NCBI RefSeq assembly: GCF_000220525.1
Contig: NZ_AFPK01000068.1
Span: forward strand, 1 to 64,000
Origin: Ochrovirga pacifica
GTDB taxonomy: Bacteria > Bacteroidota > Bacteroidia > Flavobacteriales > Flavobacteriaceae
DNA: 64,000 bases
Direction of reading: 5' to 3'
The notes below the pieces were generated by a model, which saw only the letters and a list, made by a program, of their open reading frames with translations, searched no databases and was not told the DNA's origin. Positions 17,495 to 27,200 of this stretch are shown here, in pieces. Numbering within the stretch: position 1 is the first letter of the stretch; the number at the start of each line of letters is the position of its first letter. The translations under genes were made by a program, and so were the position numbers.

Positions 17495-17672
17495 CACCAA
17501 ATCTGCCATTATTGGTGGTACTTTCTTTTCATCAATTTTGAATATTGGTGTTGAGGATTTGATTACTACCATTGTTTTGGCTATTGTTGGTGCAATCGTG
17601 AGTTTCTTTGTTTCTCTAATACTTAAAAAACTGATCACTTTTCTTGGGGCAAAGTGTCGTAGGTGGAAGTGA
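17478..17672 (+). CDS. Small membrane protein, second holin-like gene
   Basis: About 64 residues from the ATG at 17478; a second ATG lies at 17484. There is one long or two short hydrophobic helices (ILNIGVEDLITTIVLAIVG and VSFFVSLILKKLITFL) and a basic C-terminus (KCRRWK). It overlaps the preceding gene by 17 bases. A terminator follows. It may work with the preceding small membrane protein as a holin/antiholin-type pair, which is inference from layout. Confidence 0.55.
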   Translation: MTMDYNTKSAIIGGTFFSSILNIGVEDLITTIVLAIVGAIVSFFVSLILKKLITFLGAKCRRWK

Positions 17673-17705
17673 TTATTGATGTGGCGCGGTGGAAAATATA
17701 AATAA

Positions 17706-17732
17706 AGGGCATTTGAAAAATGCTCTTTTTTT
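17706..17732 (+). terminator. Terminator of the small cassette
   Basis: GGGCATT (17707-17713) pairs with AATGCTC about 5 bases later, allowing one G-T pair, and is followed by T7. It ends the plus-strand cassette 16070-17672. Confidence 0.7.
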
Positions 17733-17751
17733 ATGCGCGGTGTTGAGGTGG

Positions 17752-17788
17752 ATGCCCCCTAACCCCCAAAGGGGGAATAGTGGGGCAT
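17752..17788. repeat. Nested palindrome, dispersed-repeat type
   Basis: ATGCCCC (17752-17758) pairs with GGGGCAT (17782-17788). Inside, CCCCC (17763-17767) pairs with GGGGG (17771-17775). The CCCCTAACCCCCAAAGGGG core is a widespread intergenic repeat in Bacteroidota genomes, so it is probably a REP-like copy rather than a gene-specific signal. Confidence 0.5.
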
Positions 17789-17874
17789 TTACCGCAGACA
17801 CAAGGCAAAACATTAATAATTGCTGTAACCTACACCGTTGAAATGGGTGGTGGGGAAAAGTGGTTCAACATAGC

Positions 17875-18759
17875 TTAATGTTCTTCTTTTATACTTTTAC
17901 TAATACCACTAATAAAGTCTTTGATTTCAACAGGTAGCAACTCAAATTTCTTTTTAGACTCATTAGAAATAAAACAAATATCATGTATCATTAAGGATGT
18001 TAAGTATATTGCTAATCGGACTAATGGATCTGTAAATTCTTTTGTTATTACTTTACCCCTAAAACCCTTAAAATATTCAAGTGAAGGATAGTTAGAATGC
18101 AAGTGAATAGAAGAATCTTTATATACATTAACAAATGCTCTTTGTTTGCAAGTATGTTTTACTAATTCAATTATTTTTAATGGCCTGACTTTATTTTCTA
18201 CTACTAAAAATCTCCAAGAAATTCTTTTCTTGGACAAGTTATAAATTTTCAATAGCTCACTATCTGATAAGGTGTTTTTATAATTTGAGGTTTCAATTTC
18301 ATTAATTGTTTTACTTATTTCAAGTTTATAACTATCTAAAATTTCTTTTGCACCTTCAAAATCATCTTCGTATATCTCTAATTTTTGTTTTTGAAAAAGA
18401 CCATCTAATTTCCACAATAAAAATCTAAATTTTTTTTCATCTGAAGTTTTAGGCTCAACAAAGATGTGATTAAAGGCAGAATAAGTTTCAATTATGGCTC
18501 TTATAGTTGAGTTTACTGTAAATAAATCATAACCTCGTTGCTTAATAACTTCTCCGGACTTTTTCCTTTCTATAATGCCTTTTGATAAATGAAAAAAAGA
18601 TGAAGAATGTATAGCGAATTTATCAATTAAAAGATTTGAATATTCTTGCCAGACAGGTATTTCTTCACTGCTTAATGGATAATAGGTCATGGTTAATGGA
18701 CCTAAAAGTAAGTATTCATAAAATTCTAACGGATTATCATATAAAACTTGCTCATTCAT
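17875..18759 (-). CDS. Hypothetical helical protein (possibly DUF5677-like)
   Basis: This 294-residue, mostly helical protein has no signal peptide. Notable segments are SSFFHLSKGIIERKK (about 52-66), TVNSTIRAIIETYSAFNHIF (about 81-100), HLHSNYPSLEYF (about 217-228) and a hydrophobic LAIYLTSLMIHDICF stretch (about 248-262). The helix pattern and His/Tyr placement recall the DUF5677/HEPN-like group, but this is a weak match. It lies in the defence part of the island, downstream of the RT pair on the same strand but 400 bases beyond the ncRNA terminator. It is probably a separate unit and might be another defence gene. Confidence 0.55.
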   Translation of the reverse strand: MNEQVLYDNPLEFYEYLLLGPLTMTYYPLSSEEIPVWQEYSNLLIDKFAIHSSSFFHLSKGIIERKKSGEVIKQRGYDLFTVNSTIRAIIETYSAFNHIFVEPKTSDEKKFRFLLWKLDGLFQKQKLEIYEDDFEGAKEILDSYKLEISKTINEIETSNYKNTLSDSELLKIYNLSKKRISWRFLVVENKVRPLKIIELVKHTCKQRAFVNVYKDSSIHLHSNYPSLEYFKGFRGKVITKEFTDPLVRLAIYLTSLMIHDICFISNESKKKFELLPVEIKDFISGISKSIKEEH

Positions 18760-18850
18760 AAATTTTTACTTCTTAAAAATGATAAATATAGTATTAATAA
18801 AAACGTAAGTTGATTGTAAAGCACTGATTTCAGTACGGTAAAGTGGTTAT

Positions 18851-18930
18851 TTTACATAATGGCGTTATAACTACAGCTTTGGAGATGCGGTGGGTGTAGC
18901 GGCTGCTATTATAACTACCCGTTATGTAAA
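18851..18930. repeat. Imperfect long inverted repeat in a gene-free stretch
   Basis: TTTACATAATGG (18851-18862) faces CCGTTATGTAAA (18919-18930), 11 of 12 paired. Inner arms GTTATAACTAC and ATAACTACCC point the same way. The rest of 18760-19156 holds no gene I can support. The stretch resembles integron attC-like remnants common in Bacteroidota, but the attC core motifs are not convincingly present. Confidence 0.4.
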
Positions 18931-19156
18931 CATAGCTTTGGGTAGTTTTTTGGTGTGCGCTTTGGGAACAGCTCTTTGCTTTTTTGTTTAACCTATTTTC
19001 TACAAATAATTCCTTTAAACAAAACAAGCAATGTGCTGTGTGAGGGTTGGCAGCCAAAAACTACAAGAGCGTTGGCAAGCGGAACAAACCAAAAGACAGA
19101 GGATTTTGAGGAACGAAAAAACTGGGTTTTGGGTTTGTGGGGAAATCAATAAATGT

Positions 19157-19296
19157 AAAAAAATAGGGTGAAGACTCTACCTTCACCCCTAAAAACTCTA
19201 AAAGTTTTGTTGGGGCTTGTGTGTGATAGTTACCAGAATAAACTACAAATTATGGCTTTCAAGAGTGTACTCAATTTCTTGAGTACGTTGCCCCAA
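19157..19296 (-). ncRNA. Candidate DRT3 template RNA
   Basis: Read on the minus strand, this RNA begins at the stop of the second RT gene. TTGGGGC (19290-19296) pairs with GCCCCAA (19210-19216), a 7-bp closing stem. Inside are a perfect 8-bp hairpin with a 4-base loop (19267-19286), a 5-bp hairpin (19227-19231 with 19241-19245) and the tract CACACACA (19218-19225), one base from the closing stem. After the domain comes an intrinsic terminator (8-bp stem 19166-19173 with 19181-19188, then TATTTTTTT). A CA-repeat template beside a double-stranded boundary is what a Drt3a-type enzyme needs to make a GT repeat. Transcription may be by read-through; a weak AATATTTG -7-like element lies at the 5' edge. 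Confidence 0.8.
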
Positions 19297-19301
19297 ATAT
19301 T

Positions 19302-21608
19302 TTAATAAACACTATGACCTCTTTTTGTGTTTAGTTCTTTCCCTAAATCATTTTCCTTCCAGCTGTAAAACCAATCTGAAGCATAGCTCGCAATTTTTTC
19401 AATGATGTCATTTTTATCTGCAATGCTTGTGCCCGCATCAAAAAACTTAATTTTGTCTAAAACTTGTCGTCTAAAATCTCTTATTTCTGCATCAGTAGTA
19501 CCAACATATGGACAAGTAAGTACATCTATCAATAAGAAAATATCTTCAGCATTATTCTTTTCAAAGTTATTAAACTTTTCGATAATTATTTTCTGAATAT
19601 CAGCTCTTATTACAGTGTATTTTTGATTAGAATCAACATTTATATAATTTAACAAAGAAATAATTGTGAAATAATTCATACTACTGTTAAGAATTTTGAC
19701 ATTTTGATTATCTATATGAAAAACTCGAAAGTGTTTATTTATTAATTCTTCTTCAAAACGATAATTTTCTCCTAACTCATTAATTATAGGTAATAAATAC
19801 AAAGTTTCTACTTCTGCATATTCAGACGAAAGACTTTTTTGAAATACTAATGAAATACCATCATATATTCTTTTGAAAATATTATGTTTTTTATCAAAAT
19901 CAAATGCTATGTATTTTAATTCTTCAGTACTCGCATTTGGGACTTTAACCAAATAGCTTTGTTTTGTACGCTCCTGATTTTTAATAAAATCAATAATTCT
20001 AAATAATATATGGCAAACTTTAATTGAATAGGTTACCCTTGGAAGAACAGAATAAATAAAAAATGTTAATTCAATTATTTCATTAATATTTTTAAATAAT
20101 TGATTATGGTATGACTTTAATTCTTTCTCTTGTTCTTTTATTTCTTCAAAAATTTCATCTAATTTTTCTTGATGTTTGGGTTTTTCATTTTCTTCAACAT
20201 CATCTAATTTTGTTTCTGTATCACGTTTCTGAACATACAAGTGAAGTACCGCTTCCTGTTCTTCTTGTATCTTTTTTATTAAACTTTTGAGCTTGTTGAA
20301 AATAATTGCCAAAAAGTAATTTTGTAGATCTTTGTAACTTGTTTCAGTTTTGGCCAAAATGGCTTTATAGTTAGTAATAATATCTTTGGCTGAATAATAT
20401 TTTAAACCAATTTGTTTTTTCATTTCCGAATCATAAAACTGAAAAATCATTGAATGTTCAATCAATTTTCTGATTTCCTCTTTGGCAATCGTAATATTTG
20501 TTATGATTGGTTTAGGAAGAATTTTAGTTTTAGAGTCATTAAAAAACAGATTGTATTCTTGTAGCTTGATTTTGTATAAGCTTAAAATTTCCGATTTAAT
20601 TTTATCATCGTTGTAAAAAACAAAAAAATCATCTACATATCTATAAATATCATAATCCTCCTTATACTTATAACCTTTACTATATAATTCTTTTTCAACA
20701 TTTTTATCAATTCTTTGCAAAATAAGTTCAGCAAATATTCTTGAAAACTCTGGACCAATTACAATACCATTTGTTTCATTGTAGTTCATTTGCTGCATTA
20801 CTCTATCAAACTTACCACCAAAGGAATCTTTATTGGTAAATAAATTATCCTTTACAATTTTCTTATTAGATAATGCCCAGGAAAGAGTATGTGTATAAAT
20901 ACTATCAAAACATCTTGAAATATCAAATTTCATCAAATTATCAAAACGTTTTTCTGCTCTTTGATACTCGTATGATTCATAAAACTCATAAATATTGCTA
21001 TATTTCTGATAGGAAAAGAATGTTTTCAAACTTGTATATTCTTTATCTGTCGTTTCAATTATTTCAATATCTTGATTTTTAGATTTCTTTTTTTTATTGG
21101 TATTATCTTTATAGTATTTTAATGATGAGACTTTACTCGGTTTTCTCAATGAAAATCTACTCAACTTTGTATTGTATAGAATTGTATTTTTATACTTATC
21201 ATAAAATCCTACCAGGTAAAGTTGGTTTATTGGATGAATTACGGTTAATTCCCTGTAATCATTGTCTTTATGAGTTATTTTGAATTTAAAAGGGATTGTT
21301 AAAAAAACCTTTTCAAAAGCTGTTTCGTTAAATTTGAAATAATCAAAATTTGTGTCATTTATAAAATTTACATTATTAGGAATTCCAAAAAGAGTTTGAA
21401 TCAATCTCTTTAATACTCCGGAATGGTCTTTGCTAAACTGAATAGCTCTATTGCTTTCATCAATAACTACTTTATTTTTGACTAAAAAATTGTAAAAATG
21501 CCTATTTGAAAAAAATGGCGGAACCTCATAAGGCAATATATCAGAAAGAACAACTCTTTCTTTCTTATATCCTATATTATGTCCTGATTTTCTTCTCATC
21601 TTTTCCAT
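19302..21608 (-). CDS. drt3b: Defence-associated reverse transcriptase, DRT3 second subunit (Drt3b/UG8-like)
   Basis: The protein has 768 residues. The RT palm is clear: motif A FDISRCFDSIYTHT (about 227-240), motif B NGIVIGPEFSRIFAE (about 278-292) and motif C YRYVDDFFVFYND (about 317-329). A long helical C-terminal part follows, with a charged coiled-coil (about 440-510). The IGPEFSRIFAE form of motif B is that of the Abi/UG reverse transcriptases rather than of group II introns. The gene overlaps the upstream RT gene by 13 bases. In DRT3 systems, as I recall the literature, this subunit makes the complementary dinucleotide-repeat strand without a nucleic-acid template. The pairing and ncRNA support the type 3 call. 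Confidence 0.85.
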   Translation of the reverse strand: MEKMRRKSGHNIGYKKERVVLSDILPYEVPPFFSNRHFYNFLVKNKVVIDESNRAIQFSKDHSGVLKRLIQTLFGIPNNVNFINDTNFDYFKFNETAFEKVFLTIPFKFKITHKDNDYRELTVIHPINQLYLVGFYDKYKNTILYNTKLSRFSLRKPSKVSSLKYYKDNTNKKKKSKNQDIEIIETTDKEYTSLKTFFSYQKYSNIYEFYESYEYQRAEKRFDNLMKFDISRCFDSIYTHTLSWALSNKKIVKDNLFTNKDSFGGKFDRVMQQMNYNETNGIVIGPEFSRIFAELILQRIDKNVEKELYSKGYKYKEDYDIYRYVDDFFVFYNDDKIKSEILSLYKIKLQEYNLFFNDSKTKILPKPIITNITIAKEEIRKLIEHSMIFQFYDSEMKKQIGLKYYSAKDIITNYKAILAKTETSYKDLQNYFLAIIFNKLKSLIKKIQEEQEAVLHLYVQKRDTETKLDDVEENEKPKHQEKLDEIFEEIKEQEKELKSYHNQLFKNINEIIELTFFIYSVLPRVTYSIKVCHILFRIIDFIKNQERTKQSYLVKVPNASTEELKYIAFDFDKKHNIFKRIYDGISLVFQKSLSSEYAEVETLYLLPIINELGENYRFEEELINKHFRVFHIDNQNVKILNSSMNYFTIISLLNYINVDSNQKYTVIRADIQKIIIEKFNNFEKNNAEDIFLLIDVLTCPYVGTTDAEIRDFRRQVLDKIKFFDAGTSIADKNDIIEKIASYASDWFYSWKENDLGKELNTKRGHSVY

Positions 21609-23080
21609 ATTGAATTGATTTCAGCAATGCCGAATTGTAATATCCCTTCGTTATTCTGATTATTTACATCATTTCGTTTTCTGTTATGACTTTTATACTT
21701 TTTGTTTTTTAATGGTAATACTTGAAATGTTTTCTTCTTAAATCCTTCTGCAAAAGAATATTTAAGGATTGTTTCCTTTTCATCAGTTGTTAATCCAGCT
21801 CTATTGATATGCCATTTAAGTCTTGTTTGAAGTTTTTGAAGAGATACATCATTGTTCAAAAATGGATTAGAATAATATATTCCAACAAAAACTTTATCCT
21901 TGTTATTTCTTAATTTTGTATTTGAAGTGAGATAATTGATCCGAGCTGATAATAATTTAAAAGCGTTCTTTCTATTGTGTTTCTTTTTCTTTTCGAAATG
22001 CTGAAATGATAATTTGATTTTTTTGAAATATTTGTCGATTTTAGTTTTTGAAAGCCTAACACTTAAATCTTTACTTTTTATACTGCCGTTAGTTTTATAT
22101 GTAATTACACTTCCTATATCATAACCTAAATATTGAATTGTTTTGCTAACGAAATTAGGATTATTGTCATTAAATCTTAAATCAAAAACTCCTTCTAAAA
22201 GGTTATACTCTTCTGTTTTTTTAACATTCAAAACAAGTTCTTCACTTGTTATTAAATTTGTTAGTTTAGCTTTATAATCAGTTAATTGAGCTGGCTCAAT
22301 ATTTTTAGATTTAGGAACGAAAATAGCAACTATATCATCTACATATCTTGCGTAGTAAACTAAATCATCAAGTTCCCTAATTTTGTTATCTACACTTCTC
22401 ATAAAGAGTTCAGATAAATAGGCACTTATACCAACACCTCGTGGAACACCTTTGGCTATTTCAGGATTAGTCTGACCGGTTAAACTATTATAGCTCGTAA
22501 AAATTTGATGGATAAACTTTTTTGTTTTGATACTCAGCAAATAATCGCTATCAATTTTGTTCAATAATTTCTTTTGAGGAATTGATTCGTAAAAACTTTT
22601 AATATCTGTACGGATAACATATTTAGGAAAGTTGTCTTCTAATAGATTTAATAACTCACTTAATATCGCATATCTTGAAGACTGTTTTACGTTATAAGTC
22701 TTGTTTATATTGTCTTGAATTTTTTTAGAGATAAAAAAATTATGGACATTTTTTTCAAATACATAACTCTGGCCTCCATAATTACCTCCTAATTCTAAAT
22801 TAATAGTATGGGAATTAATTTCATCAGCAACCGTATCTAAAACACCAGAAACAAGTACATCCCTTTCTTTTTTTAATTTATTCTTTTCAGTATAAAGTAG
22901 TCTTTTTGCATCAAACTCTGTTTCTTGTTGTATTTGTTTCCCAATATTTTTTAATTCCCCAACTTTAGCTAAAGAATCTACAAAATCTTCTTTGAATTTT
23001 TTCTCGACATTAATTCCTTTTCGATTTTCTTTATCGAATATTTCCTGAAACGATTTAGATGAAAATGATTGGTCTAACAT
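21596..23080 (-). CDS. drt3a: Defence-associated reverse transcriptase, DRT3 first subunit (Drt3a/UG3-like)
   Basis: The 494-residue RT has motif A VIRTDIKSFYESIP (about 155-168), motif B AKGVPRGVGISAYLSEL (about 209-225), motif C YYARYVDDIVAIF (about 242-254) and a following LNVKKTEEYNL. The C-terminal thumb region is basic. No maturase, endonuclease or DGR repeat is nearby, which argues against a group II intron or a diversity-generating element. It is the first gene of the RT pair and overlaps its partner by 13 bases. In DRT3 this subunit is reported to copy an ACAC-type ncRNA template into a GT repeat. The CA tract found downstream fits that. Confidence 0.85.
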   Translation of the reverse strand: MLDQSFSSKSFQEIFDKENRKGINVEKKFKEDFVDSLAKVGELKNIGKQIQQETEFDAKRLLYTEKNKLKKERDVLVSGVLDTVADEINSHTINLELGGNYGGQSYVFEKNVHNFFISKKIQDNINKTYNVKQSSRYAILSELLNLLEDNFPKYVIRTDIKSFYESIPQKKLLNKIDSDYLLSIKTKKFIHQIFTSYNSLTGQTNPEIAKGVPRGVGISAYLSELFMRSVDNKIRELDDLVYYARYVDDIVAIFVPKSKNIEPAQLTDYKAKLTNLITSEELVLNVKKTEEYNLLEGVFDLRFNDNNPNFVSKTIQYLGYDIGSVITYKTNGSIKSKDLSVRLSKTKIDKYFKKIKLSFQHFEKKKKHNRKNAFKLLSARINYLTSNTKLRNNKDKVFVGIYYSNPFLNNDVSLQKLQTRLKWHINRAGLTTDEKETILKYSFAEGFKKKTFQVLPLKNKKYKSHNRKRNDVNNQNNEGILQFGIAEINSIWKR

Positions 23081-23096
23081 TTTTTAATCAAAACTT

Positions 23097-23217
23097 GAAT
23101 AAATAAAAGAGCCAATGAAATTTCATTAGCTCTTAATATTATATAATATACTTTGAGACTATTTGGCAGCCTAAATATACAAATTATGTGTTTGGTTTCT
23201 TATGGTTTACCATAATT
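23097..23217 (-). promoter_or_regulatory. Promoter/leader module of the DRT3 operon
   Basis: The stretch upstream of drt3a shares 18 identical bases (23172-23189, taaatatacaaattatgt on plus) with the Wadjet upstream region. It also shares a hairpin block and a GGTTTACC motif. A 28-bp near-perfect palindrome (23106-23133) sits 26 bases before the start codon and is followed by TTTTATTTATT on the minus strand, like an attenuator terminator. TATATTTA within the shared block is close to the -7 consensus. Confidence 0.6.
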
Positions 23218-23324
23218 TACATTTTCATCTCCTTTTATCTTCATGTTTCTTGTAGAACCAATCAAATTGAAACTACCACTATCTTCTATCTGAAATGCTT
23301 TTGCCATTCATAGCACCTTTATTC

Positions 23325-24275
23325 TTATAATTCACTTTTTAATTCCAACAACTCTATCAAATCCATAGATTCTTCTTCTACCCATTCATCATTTGAGATA
23401 AGCTGTTTAATTATATCTGTTTGAAATCTTGTAAAATCATCTTTCTTCAGTTTAGAAAAATCTTCCCTTTTCCATTTACTGTTATGGTTAGGTGAATTGA
23501 CAGGAAGCGCATGACATAGGTCTTTCGGTTCTAACAAATTCACATCAACTCCTTTTAAATTAAAGATTTCCTTTATTCTTGAAAAGATAGTTAAACCGTG
23601 ATAATCCCAATCACAAAAATAAAATATTGGATGTGAGATTTTTTCAAGTGATAAGTCTAATAAAGGTTTCGTATTATTACCTCCAACATACCATAACTCT
23701 ACACCACGCTTTTTATATACAGTAGGCACTTTCAAACAAGCAATATTTTCACAAATAACAATGACTTGAGGGTTTATACAATCTACTACGATACGCCAAA
23801 AATTATTTTTAGGGTCTTTTTCCGGAAACTCATCTATGTCTAAAAGTTTTAAAACATCTTTTTTTAATCCTGGTTTACCCGATAAGTATTTCGCTCCTTT
23901 TCTTTTAAAAACCCTACTTGAAAATGTGTATTCTGTTGTTAAGGTTTCTTTTAGTTTTTCCTTATTATTAAATATGAATATTAATGATTCGAGGTCTGAC
24001 TTATCATACCTTTTATGAGCATTATTATCTATTCCTGATTTTTCGAAGAAGCTATTATAGTATTCAAAAGTTTCTTTGAAATGTTGCTCATAAAAAAGGC
24101 TAAATCTTGGTGTAGACTCTAAGAAATTATGATTGCCTGTCTTATATTTTATCAACTTCTTTTGGTTGTATATAACCTGGTTAATAAAATCATCATTCAA
24201 CATCTTTAACCGTGTCTTTCCAGCTATGTACAATTCATTTAATCCTTTAAGGTATTTCCATTCTATATCTTTCAA
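23325..24275 (-). CDS. jetD: Wadjet nuclease subunit JetD
   Basis: The 316-residue protein has a C-terminal Toprim-like region: VIVICENIACLKV (about 168-180) supplies the glutamate and FCDWDYHGLTIF (about 211-222) the DxD pair. This is the arrangement of JetD, which cuts plasmid DNA after loop extrusion. The start is TTG, since a TAG lies just upstream in frame and no ATG precedes the conserved YIAGKTRLKML opening. It is shorter than many JetD proteins of about 380 residues. It follows jetC by 9 bases and is the last gene of the operon. Confidence 0.85.
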   Translation of the reverse strand: MKDIEWKYLKGLNELYIAGKTRLKMLNDDFINQVIYNQKKLIKYKTGNHNFLESTPRFSLFYEQHFKETFEYYNSFFEKSGIDNNAHKRYDKSDLESLIFIFNNKEKLKETLTTEYTFSSRVFKRKGAKYLSGKPGLKKDVLKLLDIDEFPEKDPKNNFWRIVVDCINPQVIVICENIACLKVPTVYKKRGVELWYVGGNNTKPLLDLSLEKISHPIFYFCDWDYHGLTIFSRIKEIFNLKGVDVNLLEPKDLCHALPVNSPNHNSKWKREDFSKLKKDDFTRFQTDIIKQLISNDEWVEEESMDLIELLELKSEL

Positions 24276-24284
24276 AATTGTATT

Positions 24285-27200
24285 CTATTTAGAGTCTATA
24301 AAAACCGGTATTGGTGGATAATTCACTTTTTTATCTTCTTCTAAGTTGTTTTGAAGTAAATAAATGTTTTGACTTTCTTTATTTACCTTATTTGGCGAGA
24401 TGGAAAGTGATAATAATTGATAGTGGTTATCCTTTGCAATTTCGTAGAGCATATCAAAATTACTGCCTAATCCTTCTGCTTCGTCTATAGGCATAAAACG
24501 CACTCCTGACTTAATTTTACTATTATTTTCAATTAAAGATAATCTTGCTATACAGAGTAAAGCTATGGCCGAATATGTTTGACTTGTACTACCTGCATTT
24601 TTTCCTTTATTCGATTCAATTGTAAACTTTAAATCATAATATGATTTAGGGCTTAGTAATTGTTTATAGGTTGGATGCGTATTTTTTGGACCACCACATC
24701 TATGAAAAGCTTCAATCATTTTCTCTTCTAACGAGGCAAACTTTTCTAATCCTTTGCTAAATACTTTTAAATCATCTAAAAGATTGTTGGCTAAACCTAA
24801 AGAAGATTCTTCATTGATTTTTTCAATAAAATCTTGCATCCAATCTCTAGGATAAGATTTGTTAATATCCTGTCTTAAATAGGCTTTATGATTACCTGTG
24901 ATAAGTTTATTGTCATCAATTAAAAAATTCTTTACTCTTCTAACATAATCCAATTGATTACTAACTTCTGCATTTACCTCATCAATAATAGTATTTAGTC
25001 TTTGAAGCTTTCTTCCATTAAGTTCTTGATTTTTTTGATTAATGTCTTTTAGTCTTTTATCAATATTCTCAATAATTTCTCTGTCTAAAGTTTCTCCATC
25101 TTTAAAAATCTCTGGTGGTAATATTTCTTGACAAAGACCCGTAAAATCCCCTGTATTTTCATAACGCAAATAATTATTTTCCATATAACTTCTCGCAATT
25201 GAATTATATGCTCCTATATATGCGGTATTACTTTTATTATGTTTGACTTCAAGAGTATTTACAGAGAATTCTGTTAACTCAATTTCAGGGTGTTTTTCAT
25301 TTAGTATATCATTTTCAAAGTTTGATTTATACTTATCTGAAAGTTCTTTTAATTCGTTTTCAAAACTTAATGATTTTTCATCTAATTGGATAAGTAACTC
25401 AGCTGGATTAATGTACTTTTTCTGAACAAGTAAAAAATCTTGAAACGTTTGATAATAATTTTCAGAATTGGATAATGAATCCAATATCAAACTGCTATCA
25501 TTTGTTGTTTTATGTTGGTATTCGTATTTCTTTTCAAACTCATTAAGATTCTTGAGGTATTCAACCTTAGGAAAATCTTGTAATGATGTTTTAAGGTTAG
25601 TTTGTAGTGTTTTCAGCTTACTTCTTTTTGTATCTACTTCAACGTACTTTTTCTTCGCCAGAGAATAGTTATTGGATAATTCCGTTGCTTTTACAAATAA
25701 TGAAGTATACTCATTAATTTCCTTTAAATCAAGTTTATAAAAATCGTAAGTTTTAGTATCATTTATGGCATCTTTTGAATTCCAAGCCGTAATATATTCT
25801 TTTGGGTTTTCTAGGTCACCAAAAGTATCTTGTAACACATTCAATTTACTTTCTTTTTCCTTTAGCTTTTCTATTTCCTCACCTAATGTTATACTTTGTT
25901 TTTTGAAAATATTCTTGATTTCACCTTTGTCTAAAGTATTAAATATAGGTTCTTGAATAAATGGAATAAACTCCTTAATGCCGTTAAGGTCTAGCCAAAA
26001 TCCATCAGCATTCTTTTTATAAATTGAAAAATTTTCAAATAGCTCTTTGGGTGCTGGAATATATTTTTCTTTAATGTCTACAGGCTCATCTACAATGATA
26101 AAGTCTTGGTACTTGTTTAGAATACTTTCTTCTTCTACAGAAAGCTCTCGATTCAAATTCAAAGCCCAATATGCAAGTGATTTTTCATTTTCTATATCAT
26201 TGATGCTATTAAGTCTTTCTTTATTCTCAATATCCTTTAAGATAGTAGCTCTCTCAGCTTGTAATTTGATTAGAATATCGTTATCCCAAGTTCTGCTTTG
26301 AAAGAAATATAGTAGCTTTTTATCTGATAGTTTTTGTTTAAGAATATTGATTTTATCTATTATTGTTTTTGATTTATGATACTTTTCGTACTTCTTTAAA
26401 ATATCATCTTTACTACAATTTAATAGCTTCATCCAGCTATGAAATTTTTCTACAGCTTTATTCTTTTCCTCCAAATCCTTTTGGGCAGCAAAAGCACTAT
26501 TGAACTCATCCTCAATTTCGTTTAATTCCGAGATGATTTTATCTACTTTACTTTGAGCTATTGTTTCTAAAAAAGAAAGATTATACTCACTTCTGTAAAA
26601 ATTATTGAGTGTATCAATAACCTCTTTATGAGTAGCTATTGACTGTTTTTTTGTAAAAACATATTTGGCTAATAAAAACTCCTTTAGAGTGGCTTCTTCT
26701 TCATCCTTTTTATTTAGTAAATCCACTAAATCATTATGCTTGTTTTTGAGTTTTTCTATTTCGGCAGAATTATCCTTAAATTTTTCAACATCAGAGCTTA
26801 GTTCTTTTACGGCTTCATTAAATTGTTTTTCAAACTTCTTTTCGGACTCATCACCAAATAAAAACTCTTTTAATTTATCACTTTTAGAAGTGTCCAAGGA
26901 TTCTCTAGAAAAGGCCTGAATAATTTTAGAGTAGTTTTTTAATACCTTATCGTTTTTTGAAATATTTACCGGAATGATATTATTTTCATCATTACATAGT
27001 ATTTTATGATACTTATTTGGGGTTGACCAAGAAGCACAAGTGAAACCTAAAGAACCAAAAACATGATCCTTAAATTGTTCAATAGGAAGTATCTTTTTAT
27101 TATCAATAAAATGGGAAACACCTATTGGCCTGTTAAAAGGAACTAATTTGGTTTCTTCAGAAAAGTCATTTCCATTCTGAATAATGAACATATGAGAAGC

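Noticed and set aside
19157-19296. Retron msr/msd
   Set aside because: No a1/a2 inverted repeat with a priming guanosine was found, and the RNA lies after rather than before the RT genes, with two RTs present.
19302-23080. Diversity-generating retroelement or group II intron
   Set aside because: No template/variable repeat pair, no accessory Avd-like gene, no maturase/endonuclease domains, and two RTs in one operon with a CA-tract RNA fit DRT3 better.
24133-26919. Several plus-strand frames of 60-84 codons over jetC and jetD
   Set aside because: Ser/Phe-rich antisense shadows of Lys/Glu-rich coiled-coil coding sequence.
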